This document shows positions 54,753 through 62,165 of a stretch of 62,165 bases of DNA, piece after piece; the first letter of the stretch is position 1; each line of letters opens with the position of its first letter. A program made the translations under genes and the position numbers. Under the pieces are notes generated by a model that did not search any database, was not told where the DNA came from, and saw nothing but the letters and a program-made list of their open reading frames with translations. The DNA lies in contig DEKU01000043.1 of the NCBI GenBank assembly GCA_002354035.1, positions 1-62,165 of the forward strand, given 5' to 3'. This DNA is from Bacteroidales bacterium UBA2714. Its GTDB lineage: Bacteria > Bacteroidota > Bacteroidia > Bacteroidales > P3.

Positions 54753-55766
54753 TCAAAGACTGGCAATCTCGTCCTGAGACAGACCTGTTGCCTGAACAAT
54801 AGTTTCGATTGGCAGTCCTAATTGTTTCATGCTCTTTGCCACTTGCTGCACACCCGCCGCCATTCCTTCGGTTCGACCTTCAGCTATACCCTCTGCTCGG
54901 CCCTCTGCTCGGCCTTCGGCTATACCCTCTGCTCGACCCTCTGCTCGACCTTCGACTATACCCTCTGCTCGGCCCTCGGCACGACCCTCGGCACGACCTT
55001 CGGCTATTCCCTCTGCTCGGCCCTCTGCACGCCCCTCGATACGGGCGGTGTCGAGAACGTCGTTTTCCACCATTTGGTTTTCGATATGGTGTTCATAGAT
55101 GCGCTTTTCTTTGTCGCTCATATTCATATAGAGCAGCTTCTGGCGTGCCTCTTGCAGACCTGGGGCTTTGGTGTCGGATTTTATCTTGCCGTTTTTAAGA
55201 TAGTCTATCCATTCCTCCAACGGTGTGGTGGCCACCTGGTTGAATTCATTGACACGGATGATGAAGTACTCGGGAAAGACCTGTTGGGGCGTCCGCATCC
55301 GGAGCGTGTCGGCCTCGTAGTCGGTGATTTCAAGCGTGTCGTTAGTGTGTACACCCGTGAACGTCGTGACCCCATGGTAGAGATAGTCCTTACCCTTGCC
55401 CATCGGGAAGTAAATGATGTTGATAGAGTACACCTTCCGCACCTTCTCATAGCGGTCGCCCAGATGCATGTTGTCGGTGATGACTTTGGACACTCCATAG
55501 AGTATGCGCTCGAGATAATACCGTTCGCGTGAAAGCTGAACCTCAACGATGATGTATTCGCCTTTGCTGTTGCGAGCCATTACGTCCACTCGGTTGTATT
55601 TGTCGGTTTCAGACTCCTGGTTGCCTTCGCTTTCAAGGATTTCTTCGATGGTGACTTTTTCGCCTATAAGCACAGTCATCAAGCCTTCGAGGACATCGAA
55701 GTTGGCTTTGTCGCGGAGCATGCGCTTGGCGGCCCAATCGAAACGGATATATTTTTCATTAATCAT
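54753..55766 (-). CDS. Rpn family PD-(D/E)XK nuclease (transposase-like) with tetrapeptide-repeat tail
   Basis: 337 aa. Residues 1-215 are the PD-(D/E)XK domain: MINEKYIRFDWAAKRML is the usual opening, D60 in RVDVMARNS and the E-x-Q in YIIVEVQLSRERYY are the metal-binding and catalytic residues. Residues about 245-302 are 14 tandem EGRA/EGIA tetrapeptides. The end (GLPIETIVQATGLSQDEI) is a helical motif common to this family. Rpn proteins make DNA breaks and promote recombination independently of RecA; the repeat may alter length by slippage. Sits between a DksA-like gene and the ABC gene beside the CRISPR locus. Confidence 0.88.
   Translation of the reverse strand: MINEKYIRFDWAAKRMLRDKANFDVLEGLMTVLIGEKVTIEEILESEGNQESETDKYNRVDVMARNSKGEYIIVEVQLSRERYYLERILYGVSKVITDNMHLGDRYEKVRKVYSINIIYFPMGKGKDYLYHGVTTFTGVHTNDTLEITDYEADTLRMRTPQQVFPEYFIIRVNEFNQVATTPLEEWIDYLKNGKIKSDTKAPGLQEARQKLLYMNMSDKEKRIYEHHIENQMVENDVLDTARIEGRAEGRAEGIAEGRAEGRAEGRAEGIVEGRAEGRAEGIAEGRAEGRAEGIAEGRTEGMAAGVQQVAKSMKQLGLPIETIVQATGLSQDEIASL
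54864..55037. repeat. 12-bp tandem repeats coding EGRA/EGIA in the Rpn gene
   Basis: About 14 imperfect 12-bp units encode Glu-Gly-(Arg/Ile)-Ala tetrapeptides. Copy number can change in steps of 12 bp without shifting the frame. Confidence 0.85.
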
Positions 55767-55823
55767 GGTATTTTTATAACGGATTTTGTGGTGGATTATT
55801 GTGTATGGATGAAATTGTTGCCG

Positions 55824-57584
55824 CTACAGGCGTGGTAGGGCTGCAAGAAGATGTTGCGTGTAGGGATGCTGGGGGTTGGCGAAGAGCTGGTCCGAGGGGC
55901 CTTGCTCGACGATGCGGCCTTGCTGCATGACCATGATGCGGTCGGAGAAGAACTTGACAACGGAGAGGTCGTGGGTGATGAACAGATAGGTGTAGCCGTA
56001 CTGATCCTTAAGGTCATTGAGGAGGTTGAGCACCTGTGCCTGGACGGAGACGTCGAGGGCTGAGACGCTTTCGTCGCAGACCACGAGTTCGGGCTGCAAA
56101 GCCAAGGCTCGGGCTATACAAACCCGCTGGCGCTGCCCGCCGCTGAACTCGTGCGGGTAGCGGTTGAACCAGCTGGCATCCAGCCCCACTTGCTGCATGA
56201 GCTGAAGGGTACGGTCGCGACGTTCGTGGTCGGAGGCATATAGACCATGACAGCGGAGTGGTTCCATGATGGCCTGCCCCACGGTGATGCGAGGGTTGAG
56301 AGAGGAATACGGGTCTTGGAATACAATCTGCATTTTGCGGCGCAACAGTTTGCGGTCAGCGCGCGACAGACGGTCGAGTGGTCGGCCTTCAAACTCGACT
56401 GTGCCGGCACTGCGCTCAATGAGCTGAAGGATGGCTCGGCCAAGCGTGCTTTTGCCACAGCCCGACTCACCGACAAGACCCACAGTCTCGCCGCGATAGA
56501 TGTCGAAAGAAAGTCCGTCGACAGCTCTGAGTTCCTTCTTTACTTTGCCGAAAAGGGTTGTTTGAAGGGGGTAGGTGACTTGTAGGTCGCGGACGCGAAG
56601 GAGCGGAGACTGCTGAGAGTCTGTTGCTTGTCGGTAAGCACTCGGGCAGTCTTCTCCCTCATCCTTGCTGCAGGGAACGGCTTGTTCAGAACCCCCTGCA
56701 CAAGCTTCCTCGTCCTTGCAATCACCTTTATCCTGATCAGGCACATCTGACAAGTGACCCTCGAGAAAATCACTGACCGTGGGGAGCCGCCGTGGACGGC
56801 TGTCGAGAGGCGGCCTACAGGCCAAAAGGCCTTGGGTATAGGGATGGCAGGGGTGGTAAAGCACCTGCTGGGCTGGCCCTTGCTCGACTATGTGTCCCTT
56901 GTACATGACGGCGACGTCGTCGGCTATTTGGGCGATGACACCAAGGTCGTGAGTAATGAAAATGATGCCGATATTATATTTACGCTGTAGCGAGCGCAGC
57001 AATTCAAGTATGGCCTTTTGGACTGTGACATCGAGAGCCGTGGTGGGCTCGTCGGCAACAACTAAAGCCGGATGGCAAATCAAGGCCATGGCAATCATGA
57101 CACGTTGCTTCTGTCCACCGCTGATTTCGTGAGGGTAGCTGTCGAAAATCTTCTCGGGTCGTGGGAGCATCACTTCCTCAAACAGCTCGAGCACCCGTCG
57201 GCGAGCTTCGGAGCGCGACACTTTTTCGTGGGCCAAGAGCATTTCCATAACCTGATGGCCGCAGCGATGGACAGGATTGAGGCTTGTCATCGGTTCTTGG
57301 AAAATCATAGAGATACGATGACCACGCATTCTGTGGAAACCCTCTTCATCCAGTGTCAACAACTCTGTGCCGTCCAACTTCGCACTCCCCGCCACCGATG
57401 CCTGTCTGGGGAGCAACCCCATCAACGCCATCGTACTCACACTTTTGCCGCTGCCGCTCTCACCCACAATACCCAATGTTCTGCCCCGCCGTAAAGTGTA
57501 GGAGACATCCTCCACCACACGCCGCCCGTCGAAAGCCACACTCAGGCCCTCCACTCGCAATAGAATATCGGTCACTTCATTCAT
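55824..57584 (-). CDS. oligopeptide-type ABC transporter ATPase with two fused ATP-binding domains
   Basis: 586 aa from ATG 57584 (MNEVTDILLRVEGLSVAF). In-frame codons further upstream run into the divergent cas13b promoter and give no family-like sequence. Two ABC domains of the DppD/DppF type are present: Walker A GESGSGKS and GESGCGKS, signatures SGGQKQRV and SGGQRQRV, Walker B LVVADEPTTALD and LVVCDESVSALD. A linker of about 80 residues (VPDQDKGDCKDEEACAGGSE) joins them. This single-polypeptide form (YejF/GsiA-like) normally powers peptide import, but no permease or binding-protein gene is visible nearby. In the second Walker B the usual Glu-Pro is Glu-Ser. Confidence 0.93.
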   Translation of the reverse strand: MNEVTDILLRVEGLSVAFDGRRVVEDVSYTLRRGRTLGIVGESGSGKSVSTMALMGLLPRQASVAGSAKLDGTELLTLDEEGFHRMRGHRISMIFQEPMTSLNPVHRCGHQVMEMLLAHEKVSRSEARRRVLELFEEVMLPRPEKIFDSYPHEISGGQKQRVMIAMALICHPALVVADEPTTALDVTVQKAILELLRSLQRKYNIGIIFITHDLGVIAQIADDVAVMYKGHIVEQGPAQQVLYHPCHPYTQGLLACRPPLDSRPRRLPTVSDFLEGHLSDVPDQDKGDCKDEEACAGGSEQAVPCSKDEGEDCPSAYRQATDSQQSPLLRVRDLQVTYPLQTTLFGKVKKELRAVDGLSFDIYRGETVGLVGESGCGKSTLGRAILQLIERSAGTVEFEGRPLDRLSRADRKLLRRKMQIVFQDPYSSLNPRITVGQAIMEPLRCHGLYASDHERRDRTLQLMQQVGLDASWFNRYPHEFSGGQRQRVCIARALALQPELVVCDESVSALDVSVQAQVLNLLNDLKDQYGYTYLFITHDLSVVKFFSDRIMVMQQGRIVEQGPSDQLFANPQHPYTQHLLAALPRL

Positions 57585-57638
57585 TACAAGTTCGATAACG
57601 ACCGCCTCGTCCTGATAGTATGCACCCTGACAAAAAAA

Positions 57639-57670
57639 TTTGCAAAATGCAAAATATATTCGTAACTTTG
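57639..57670 (+). promoter_or_regulatory. cas13b promoter
   Basis: TTTG (57639-57642), 20-bp spacer, TAACTTTG (57663-57670). Both elements match the Bacteroidota consensus. Transcription would start near 57675-57678, between the divergent ABC gene and the cas13b ATG at 57724. Confidence 0.85.
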
Positions 57671-57723
57671 CAAAACGAAGGCCAAACAACTACTATTCAA
57701 AACAATCAGTAAAACAAAAATAT

Positions 57724-60700
57724 ATGATTATCAAAGAGAGCAAACAACGTAAAGACAAGGTGAGAACTCAAACCGAAGATTCCCAGCTATCTCATAATCG
57801 CCGAAGCCCAAAGGCTCAAATGCCATATACCGAAAACGACAAATTACGCTCAGTGTATGCTGCATACCTTAATATGGCACGGATGAATCTATACAACACC
57901 CTCCGCTTTATCGGTCATTTGTACGGTATGGATGACAATATCCAAGAGGGCGAAATGGACAAGATGAAAGTTGCCAACTTCGCAAATCATCCTCATCTCG
58001 AAAAAAGACTGAGTGTTAGAAAGGCCTTGCTCAAACACCTACCTTTCCTTCACTGCATGGCCCAAGCCTATGTAAACACCGAACACAAATATACTGATGA
58101 TAATGATCTTCAAAAAGTCTTACTTAACATTATTAACGTTGTCAGCAATCAACGCGACCATCTCACTCATGCCAACCCGTACAATAATGATGCCGACTGG
58201 GCAAAGCAGAAAGAAATCGAAAAGCAGCTTCTTGAGCCATTGGAAAAAGCTTTCATGTTCTCAAAGCACAAGGTAGAGACAATCTTTGACTATTCCAAAA
58301 GTGACATGTCTTTCATTGATCGGCTTGAGCGGATGATGGATACTGGCGATACTATTATTGTAAAAGAGAATAATAAAGAGCGAGAGCTGAGAGACAACCA
58401 GGATCATTCTGATTACTATTTCCGACTGCGTACTCCTGAAGGTGATGCACTGTCAACTGTAGGTTTGACATTCCTTATCTGCAAACTGCTTCACAAGAAG
58501 CATGCCACCATTTTTGCTCAGCGCACAGGGCTCTTTCTTGAACAGAGCCATCTTGATGGCTACAGCCCTTTCAGTAAAAGAGAAAACGAGATAATGTTCA
58601 ACATCTTTTGTCATGAACGTATACGTCTGCCAAAGGGCCGACTGGAAAGTACCACCGATCCCATGGCTCTTGGCCTTGACATGCTCGCAGAACTTCAAAA
58701 ATGCCCAGCGGAACTGTTCAACACTTTTGGACCGAGCGACCGTAAACTCTTTGAAGTAAGGAATGAAGATTTTTCAACAGATTCCTCCACTGAAGATATT
58801 ATTCTTATGCGTCGATATGGTGACCGTTTCGCAAGATTAGCCATGCAATACATAGACTCCTTCAACGCCGATCCCAACCACAGAAATAAACGTGATTCGG
58901 CCCCATTGCCGGGCATGGCTTTCCAGGTAAGCGTAGGCAAATTCCGACATACTTTCTACGAACGCGCTCCTTTCCATGAAGGTGTAAAGGACAGAGTTCG
59001 CGTTCTTCAGAAGGAGATAAACGGTTTTGGACCCTTAACAAAAATCGAAGATCTGCGACAAACGGACTATGCCCTCTTTATCAGACAAGTTAATGACGAT
59101 TCAAGCGACCGTCTTTACGACCCTGATACAGCCCAAACTCGACCCTACATTACCGACCATCATGCCTCCTACGCTATTACGGGCGACCGCATCGGCCTGA
59201 TGTGGAATGATGAGAATGTGCAAGTCCTAAACAATGATACCCTCTGTTACCTTCCAGAGCTACCTATACCCACAGCTACAGACGACTCCAAAAAGCCTTG
59301 GAATGTAGATTTGACCGTTTTCAACCGCAGCAATGGGGGCCATCCAAAAGGCAACATTGCCCCTCGAGCATGGCTTAGCATCTACGACCTTCCAGCTCTA
59401 ATCTTCCTTCATTTCCTTGGAGGCAAACCCGCCTCGGTCATCAAAGACACATACAACAGCCTCATGAAACTTTTTGACGATATAGCCGAAGGCCGGCGTG
59501 ACCCATACTTCAAAGGTCAAATACCTCAAGATCCTAATAGTCGTAAAAAAGTTATATTATCACTCCGAGAGCAGCTTACACCACATCTTATGACAGATTA
59601 CGGCCTCCATACCCGCGATATTCCAGACAAAATTGTCGAATACCTTATCGGTGAGGGTCTCGCTGCCAATGAACAAACAGCCATACTGCATGCCGAAGAA
59701 AGGTTCCGAAAGTGGTGCGACATAAAGGTTAAAGCCATGAAGAAAGACCTTGACCTCCGAATCGAACACTTCAATAAGGATAAAGAGCAGATTGGCAATA
59801 GCTCCAACCGTATTGGCAGCAAAAGATATGTAGACCTCCGACCGGGCTCATTAGCTCGCTATCTTGCCAAAGACATGATAGCCATGGTTGATCCAAAAGA
59901 TGGAGCCAAACCAAGCGGACTGGACTTTACCCTGCTACAGGCAGCAATTGCCACCTATCAAGGTAACGGTTGTCCTCTTGAAAAGACCGAGCTCGGTGCT
60001 ACAATCAAAAAAGCCTTCGCTTGGCAAGCCCACCCTTTCCTTCCCAAAATCATGAATCTCACAGTCTCCGACACTATCGACCTATACTCTCGCTATCAGA
60101 ATGAAAAAACAAAATATTTAGACCGCTTACTGCAATCACACAAGTACTCCGACACATACTTCCTGCGCAATGCTCATCGCAACATGATGGCTAAAACCCG
60201 ATCCTACATGCGCGACCAAAAGGGCCAAGATGGCACACTTATTGAAGGTCTCGCCCACAGATACCGTAAAACCCTCCAATTACCCGATGGACTCTTCACG
60301 AATGCCATCCGCGAGCAATTGGCCAAAATCAACAACTCTGATATTCAGGACGCTCTTAACAATCCCCAATTCGGACACAGCGCTGCCTATCTACTTAATC
60401 TATGGTTCACAAAAATTATTGGTGACCAATCTCAACCATTCTACCGCAGCGACACCCACGGCCACTACAAACGTCATTATAAACTGCTTGAAACGCTCTA
60501 TCCCCAAAAAACACCTCTTGACGACGCTACACTATCCGCCAAACTAAAAGGAGGTAAGAACTCCGAAATCAAGCAAGAAATAGACAAACAAGCCCCAGTG
60601 GCAAAGAAAGAAGCAGAACATCAGAAACTAATGCACCTATTGCGCGACCTCCAGCGCAACGAACGCACCATTCGACGTTACCGAAACCAGGACATGGTGC

Positions 60701-61428
60701 TTTTCCTTATGGCCAAAAAGTTGCTACTGTCTGGCGGGGCTCCATTCATGAATCGTGCCGAATCTGATGGCTCTCGCCAATTCCTTCTGCAAAACATTGT
60801 ACCTATTGGAGTCAATCACGGTGAAGAGAACAACCTACTCAACCAAAAAGTATCCCTCTCCACCCGCATCACCCTGCTTGATGACAAGAACAAACCCATT
60901 AAGGACAGTGAAAAGCATCCCATGAAAAGAACCATCCATCAAAAAGAGATAAAAATGAAAAACTATGGCGACTTCTTCCGTTTCCTCTACGACTCGCGCA
61001 TCGGCATCCTTTTATCTCAACTGCCGGACGATGAAGCCGGCATCGCTCGCGAAAAACTGGAAAAAGAGCTCGATACTTATGACAATTCGCGGACTGATAT
61101 CTTCAAAGTCATCCACAAGATAGAACGGCAAATAATTGAAGAACACCCCGAACTAAAGAATCCCAACTCGGGCCACTTTACAAATGACAAAGGCACTCCT
61201 TATCGGAACAATTTTACCTTACTTCTTACCCTATCAGCCTTATTCAGCGAGGCTGACCACAATCTAAACCAGAAAGGCAAGTTACTCAAAGATATACGTG
61301 ATGCATTTTGTCACAATAAATATATTGAAAATATCGAACGGGCAATAAAGGAGAAAGAAGAACGTGAGTTACCTAAAATAGCTGAGAATCTCACTAAGTG
61401 GATGAAAGAATTCGGCGAGCAATCGTAA
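57724..61428 (+). CDS. cas13b: type VI-B CRISPR RNA-guided RNase Cas13b
   Basis: 1234 aa from ATG 57724 (MIIKESKQRKDK). An in-frame start at 57640 would lie inside the promoter and is rejected. The two HEPN RNase motifs sit near the ends: R144-DHLT-H149 (NQRDHLTHANP) and R1192-DAFC-H1197 (KDIRDAFCHNKY), the arrangement of Cas13b rather than Cas13a, c or d. The centre is Lys/Arg-rich and lacks other nuclease motifs. With crRNA it should cut complementary RNA and then bystander RNA. The gene is more A+T-rich than its neighbours, a sign of transfer. The type VI-B array begins 319 nt downstream. No cas1, cas2, csx27 or csx28 is seen beside it. Confidence 0.96.
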   Translation: MIIKESKQRKDKVRTQTEDSQLSHNRRSPKAQMPYTENDKLRSVYAAYLNMARMNLYNTLRFIGHLYGMDDNIQEGEMDKMKVANFANHPHLEKRLSVRKALLKHLPFLHCMAQAYVNTEHKYTDDNDLQKVLLNIINVVSNQRDHLTHANPYNNDADWAKQKEIEKQLLEPLEKAFMFSKHKVETIFDYSKSDMSFIDRLERMMDTGDTIIVKENNKERELRDNQDHSDYYFRLRTPEGDALSTVGLTFLICKLLHKKHATIFAQRTGLFLEQSHLDGYSPFSKRENEIMFNIFCHERIRLPKGRLESTTDPMALGLDMLAELQKCPAELFNTFGPSDRKLFEVRNEDFSTDSSTEDIILMRRYGDRFARLAMQYIDSFNADPNHRNKRDSAPLPGMAFQVSVGKFRHTFYERAPFHEGVKDRVRVLQKEINGFGPLTKIEDLRQTDYALFIRQVNDDSSDRLYDPDTAQTRPYITDHHASYAITGDRIGLMWNDENVQVLNNDTLCYLPELPIPTATDDSKKPWNVDLTVFNRSNGGHPKGNIAPRAWLSIYDLPALIFLHFLGGKPASVIKDTYNSLMKLFDDIAEGRRDPYFKGQIPQDPNSRKKVILSLREQLTPHLMTDYGLHTRDIPDKIVEYLIGEGLAANEQTAILHAEERFRKWCDIKVKAMKKDLDLRIEHFNKDKEQIGNSSNRIGSKRYVDLRPGSLARYLAKDMIAMVDPKDGAKPSGLDFTLLQAAIATYQGNGCPLEKTELGATIKKAFAWQAHPFLPKIMNLTVSDTIDLYSRYQNEKTKYLDRLLQSHKYSDTYFLRNAHRNMMAKTRSYMRDQKGQDGTLIEGLAHRYRKTLQLPDGLFTNAIREQLAKINNSDIQDALNNPQFGHSAAYLLNLWFTKIIGDQSQPFYRSDTHGHYKRHYKLLETLYPQKTPLDDATLSAKLKGGKNSEIKQEIDKQAPVAKKEAEHQKLMHLLRDLQRNERTIRRYRNQDMVLFLMAKKLLLSGGAPFMNRAESDGSRQFLLQNIVPIGVNHGEENNLLNQKVSLSTRITLLDDKNKPIKDSEKHPMKRTIHQKEIKMKNYGDFFRFLYDSRIGILLSQLPDDEAGIAREKLEKELDTYDNSRTDIFKVIHKIERQIIEEHPELKNPNSGHFTNDKGTPYRNNFTLLLTLSALFSEADHNLNQKGKLLKDIRDAFCHNKYIENIERAIKEKEERELPKIAENLTKWMKEFGEQS

Positions 61429-61747
61429 TCTGTATTTGTCTGTATTTGTTATTTAATACCATCTACTGAGTATCAACTTTAATATTTCATCTGTCATGCC
61501 AAAATAAAAGCATACTATTGCCTATGAGAGCAAGCTGACACCTCCAGCTTACTCTTGCTAAAGAACCTCCTGCACCCTGGCGGGAGAGGCCTTCGCCAAA
61601 AGAAGGAGAGAACATTGAAATATTATCATAGGTCCGTAGAAACATAAAATACCCCCATTTGCGGCACCAACGAACACCACCCAAAGCAAAAAGGCTGAAG
61701 CGTCAATCCATCGTCTAATCAGATAAACAATGCCTTCCGCCAAGTTC
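61429..61747. other. cas13b-to-array intergenic region, probable CRISPR leader
   Basis: No gene supported. It contains CTGTATTTGT twice near its start (61430-61450). No consensus promoter is obvious, so the array may be transcribed from an undefined leader promoter or by read-through from cas13b. Confidence 0.4.
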
Positions 61748-62165
61748 GTTGTAGAAGCCGTTCATTTGGAATGGTATGACAACGCACAGGAGCCACCACA
61801 GCGGCACCAGAGCGTTGTAGAAGCCGTTCATTTGGAATGGTATGACAACAGTTCGATACGATATGCATCCTTAACATAAGTTGTAGAAGCCGTTCATTTG
61901 GAATGGTATGACAACTCTTGAGGAACATTCTGGTGTAAGCAGCCTGTTGTAGAAGCCGTTCATTTGGAATGGTATGACAACTTGGATATGACAGCAGCCT
62001 TGATTCGCTACGTTGTAGAAGCCGTTCATTTGGAATGGTATGACAACTAATTTTGGCAGAAACTACGACTTCCTCAGGTTGTAGAAGCCGTTCATTTGGA
62101 ATGGTATGACAACCCGTTCTCTCATTGAAAAAGGTGGAAATGGGTTGTAGAAGCCGTTCATTTGG
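61748..62165 (+). CRISPR. type VI-B CRISPR array, truncated by the window end
   Basis: Seven identical 36-bp repeats: 61748-61783, 61814-61849, 61880-61915, 61946-61981, 62012-62047, 62078-62113 and 62144-62165 (first 22 bp of the seventh). Six spacers of exactly 30 bp fill the gaps: 61784-61813, 61850-61879, 61916-61945, 61982-62011, 62048-62077 and 62114-62143. The repeat starts GTTGTAGAAGCCG and ends TATGACAAC, the type VI-B GTTG...CAAC pattern, and reads in the same orientation as known Cas13b repeats and the same strand as cas13b. Repeat length 36 and spacer length 30 are the standard for VI-B. Spacer targets are unknown. Confidence 0.97.

Noticed and set aside
54864..55037. 12-bp repeat array as a possible CRISPR or satellite
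   Set aside because: It has no spacers, stays in frame and encodes the tetrapeptide tail of the Rpn protein.
57640..57723. N-terminal extension of Cas13b
   Set aside because: It overlaps the -33 and -7 promoter elements, so no ribosome could translate it from this promoter.
61487..61743. Short open frames between cas13b and the array as possible csx27/csx28
   Set aside because: They are about 60 residues, have no clear start signals, and lie on the minus strand in the leader. Csx27/Csx28 are larger membrane proteins.
61719..61928. Open frame across the CRISPR repeats
   Set aside because: It is produced by translating the repeat itself (same peptide every 66 bp) and is not a gene.

Overview
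The window looks like a chromosomal segment of an uncultured member of the order Bacteroidales (phylum Bacteroidota). Four things point there. Many genes are preceded by the Bacteroidota housekeeping promoter (TTTG near -33, TAnnTTTG near -7). Several secreted proteins carry type IX secretion (T9SS) C-terminal signals. Small lipoproteins are abundant. The gene families are typical of the order: DoxX/MauE-thioredoxin fusion, DUF4293, DUF1599, fimbrillin-like lipoprotein, Cys-poor DksA-like protein. Species and family cannot be fixed from this sequence alone. Most of the window is fairly G+C-rich by eye; the cas13b gene at the right end is clearly more A+T-rich.

Layout. 0.2-6.5 kb: caspase-fold secreted protein with a Cys-to-Ser change, a small A1S_2505-like protein, a secreted protein of unknown function, ftsK and an O-methyltransferase. 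6.5-9.4 kb (minus): T9SS-exported C10 protease and a lipoprotein. 10.1-13.6 kb (plus): an ECF sigma factor/membrane protein/lipoprotein operon, then a compact operon of three paralogous Cys-rich mini-lipoproteins and a MauE/DoxX-thioredoxin fusion. 13.8-18 kb (minus): T9SS type-B surface protein and a polysaccharide flippase. 18-25.3 kb: GH20-like lipoprotein lacking the catalytic Asp-Glu pair, EamA transporter, phosphoesterase, GHKL ATPase, lipoprotein, sugar-phosphate transferase and FKBP lipoprotein. 25.6-38.6 kb (minus): PLP decarboxylase, gingipain-family C25 protease, then a long run of housekeeping genes (RluA-type synthase, psd, cdsA, ftsH, rsfS, tsaE, DUF4293, DoxX/MauE, DUF1599). 38.7-46.7 kb: folP, a fimbrillin-like gene broken by an in-frame TGA, cdaA, DUF2975/XRE pair, M16 protease. 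47-54.5 kb: lipoprotein, mutS2/nitrilase/LRR/ribF operon (minus), rpsP, rimM and a DksA-like gene. 54.7-57.6 kb (minus): Rpn-family nuclease with a tetrapeptide-repeat tail and a double-ABC ATPase.

The defence locus fills the right end. A Cas13b effector (1,234 aa, two R-x4-H HEPN motifs, own promoter) is followed by a type VI-B CRISPR array of 36-bp identical repeats and 30-bp spacers that runs off the window. No cas1, cas2, csx27 or csx28 is visible between the ABC gene and the array; an accessory gene could lie beyond 62165.

Other points that deserve attention are two secreted enzyme-like proteins that have lost catalytic residues, the paralogous Cys-lipoprotein/thioredoxin operon, an 11-bp tandem-repeat element found at two unlinked intergenic sites, and a nonsense-interrupted surface-protein gene.
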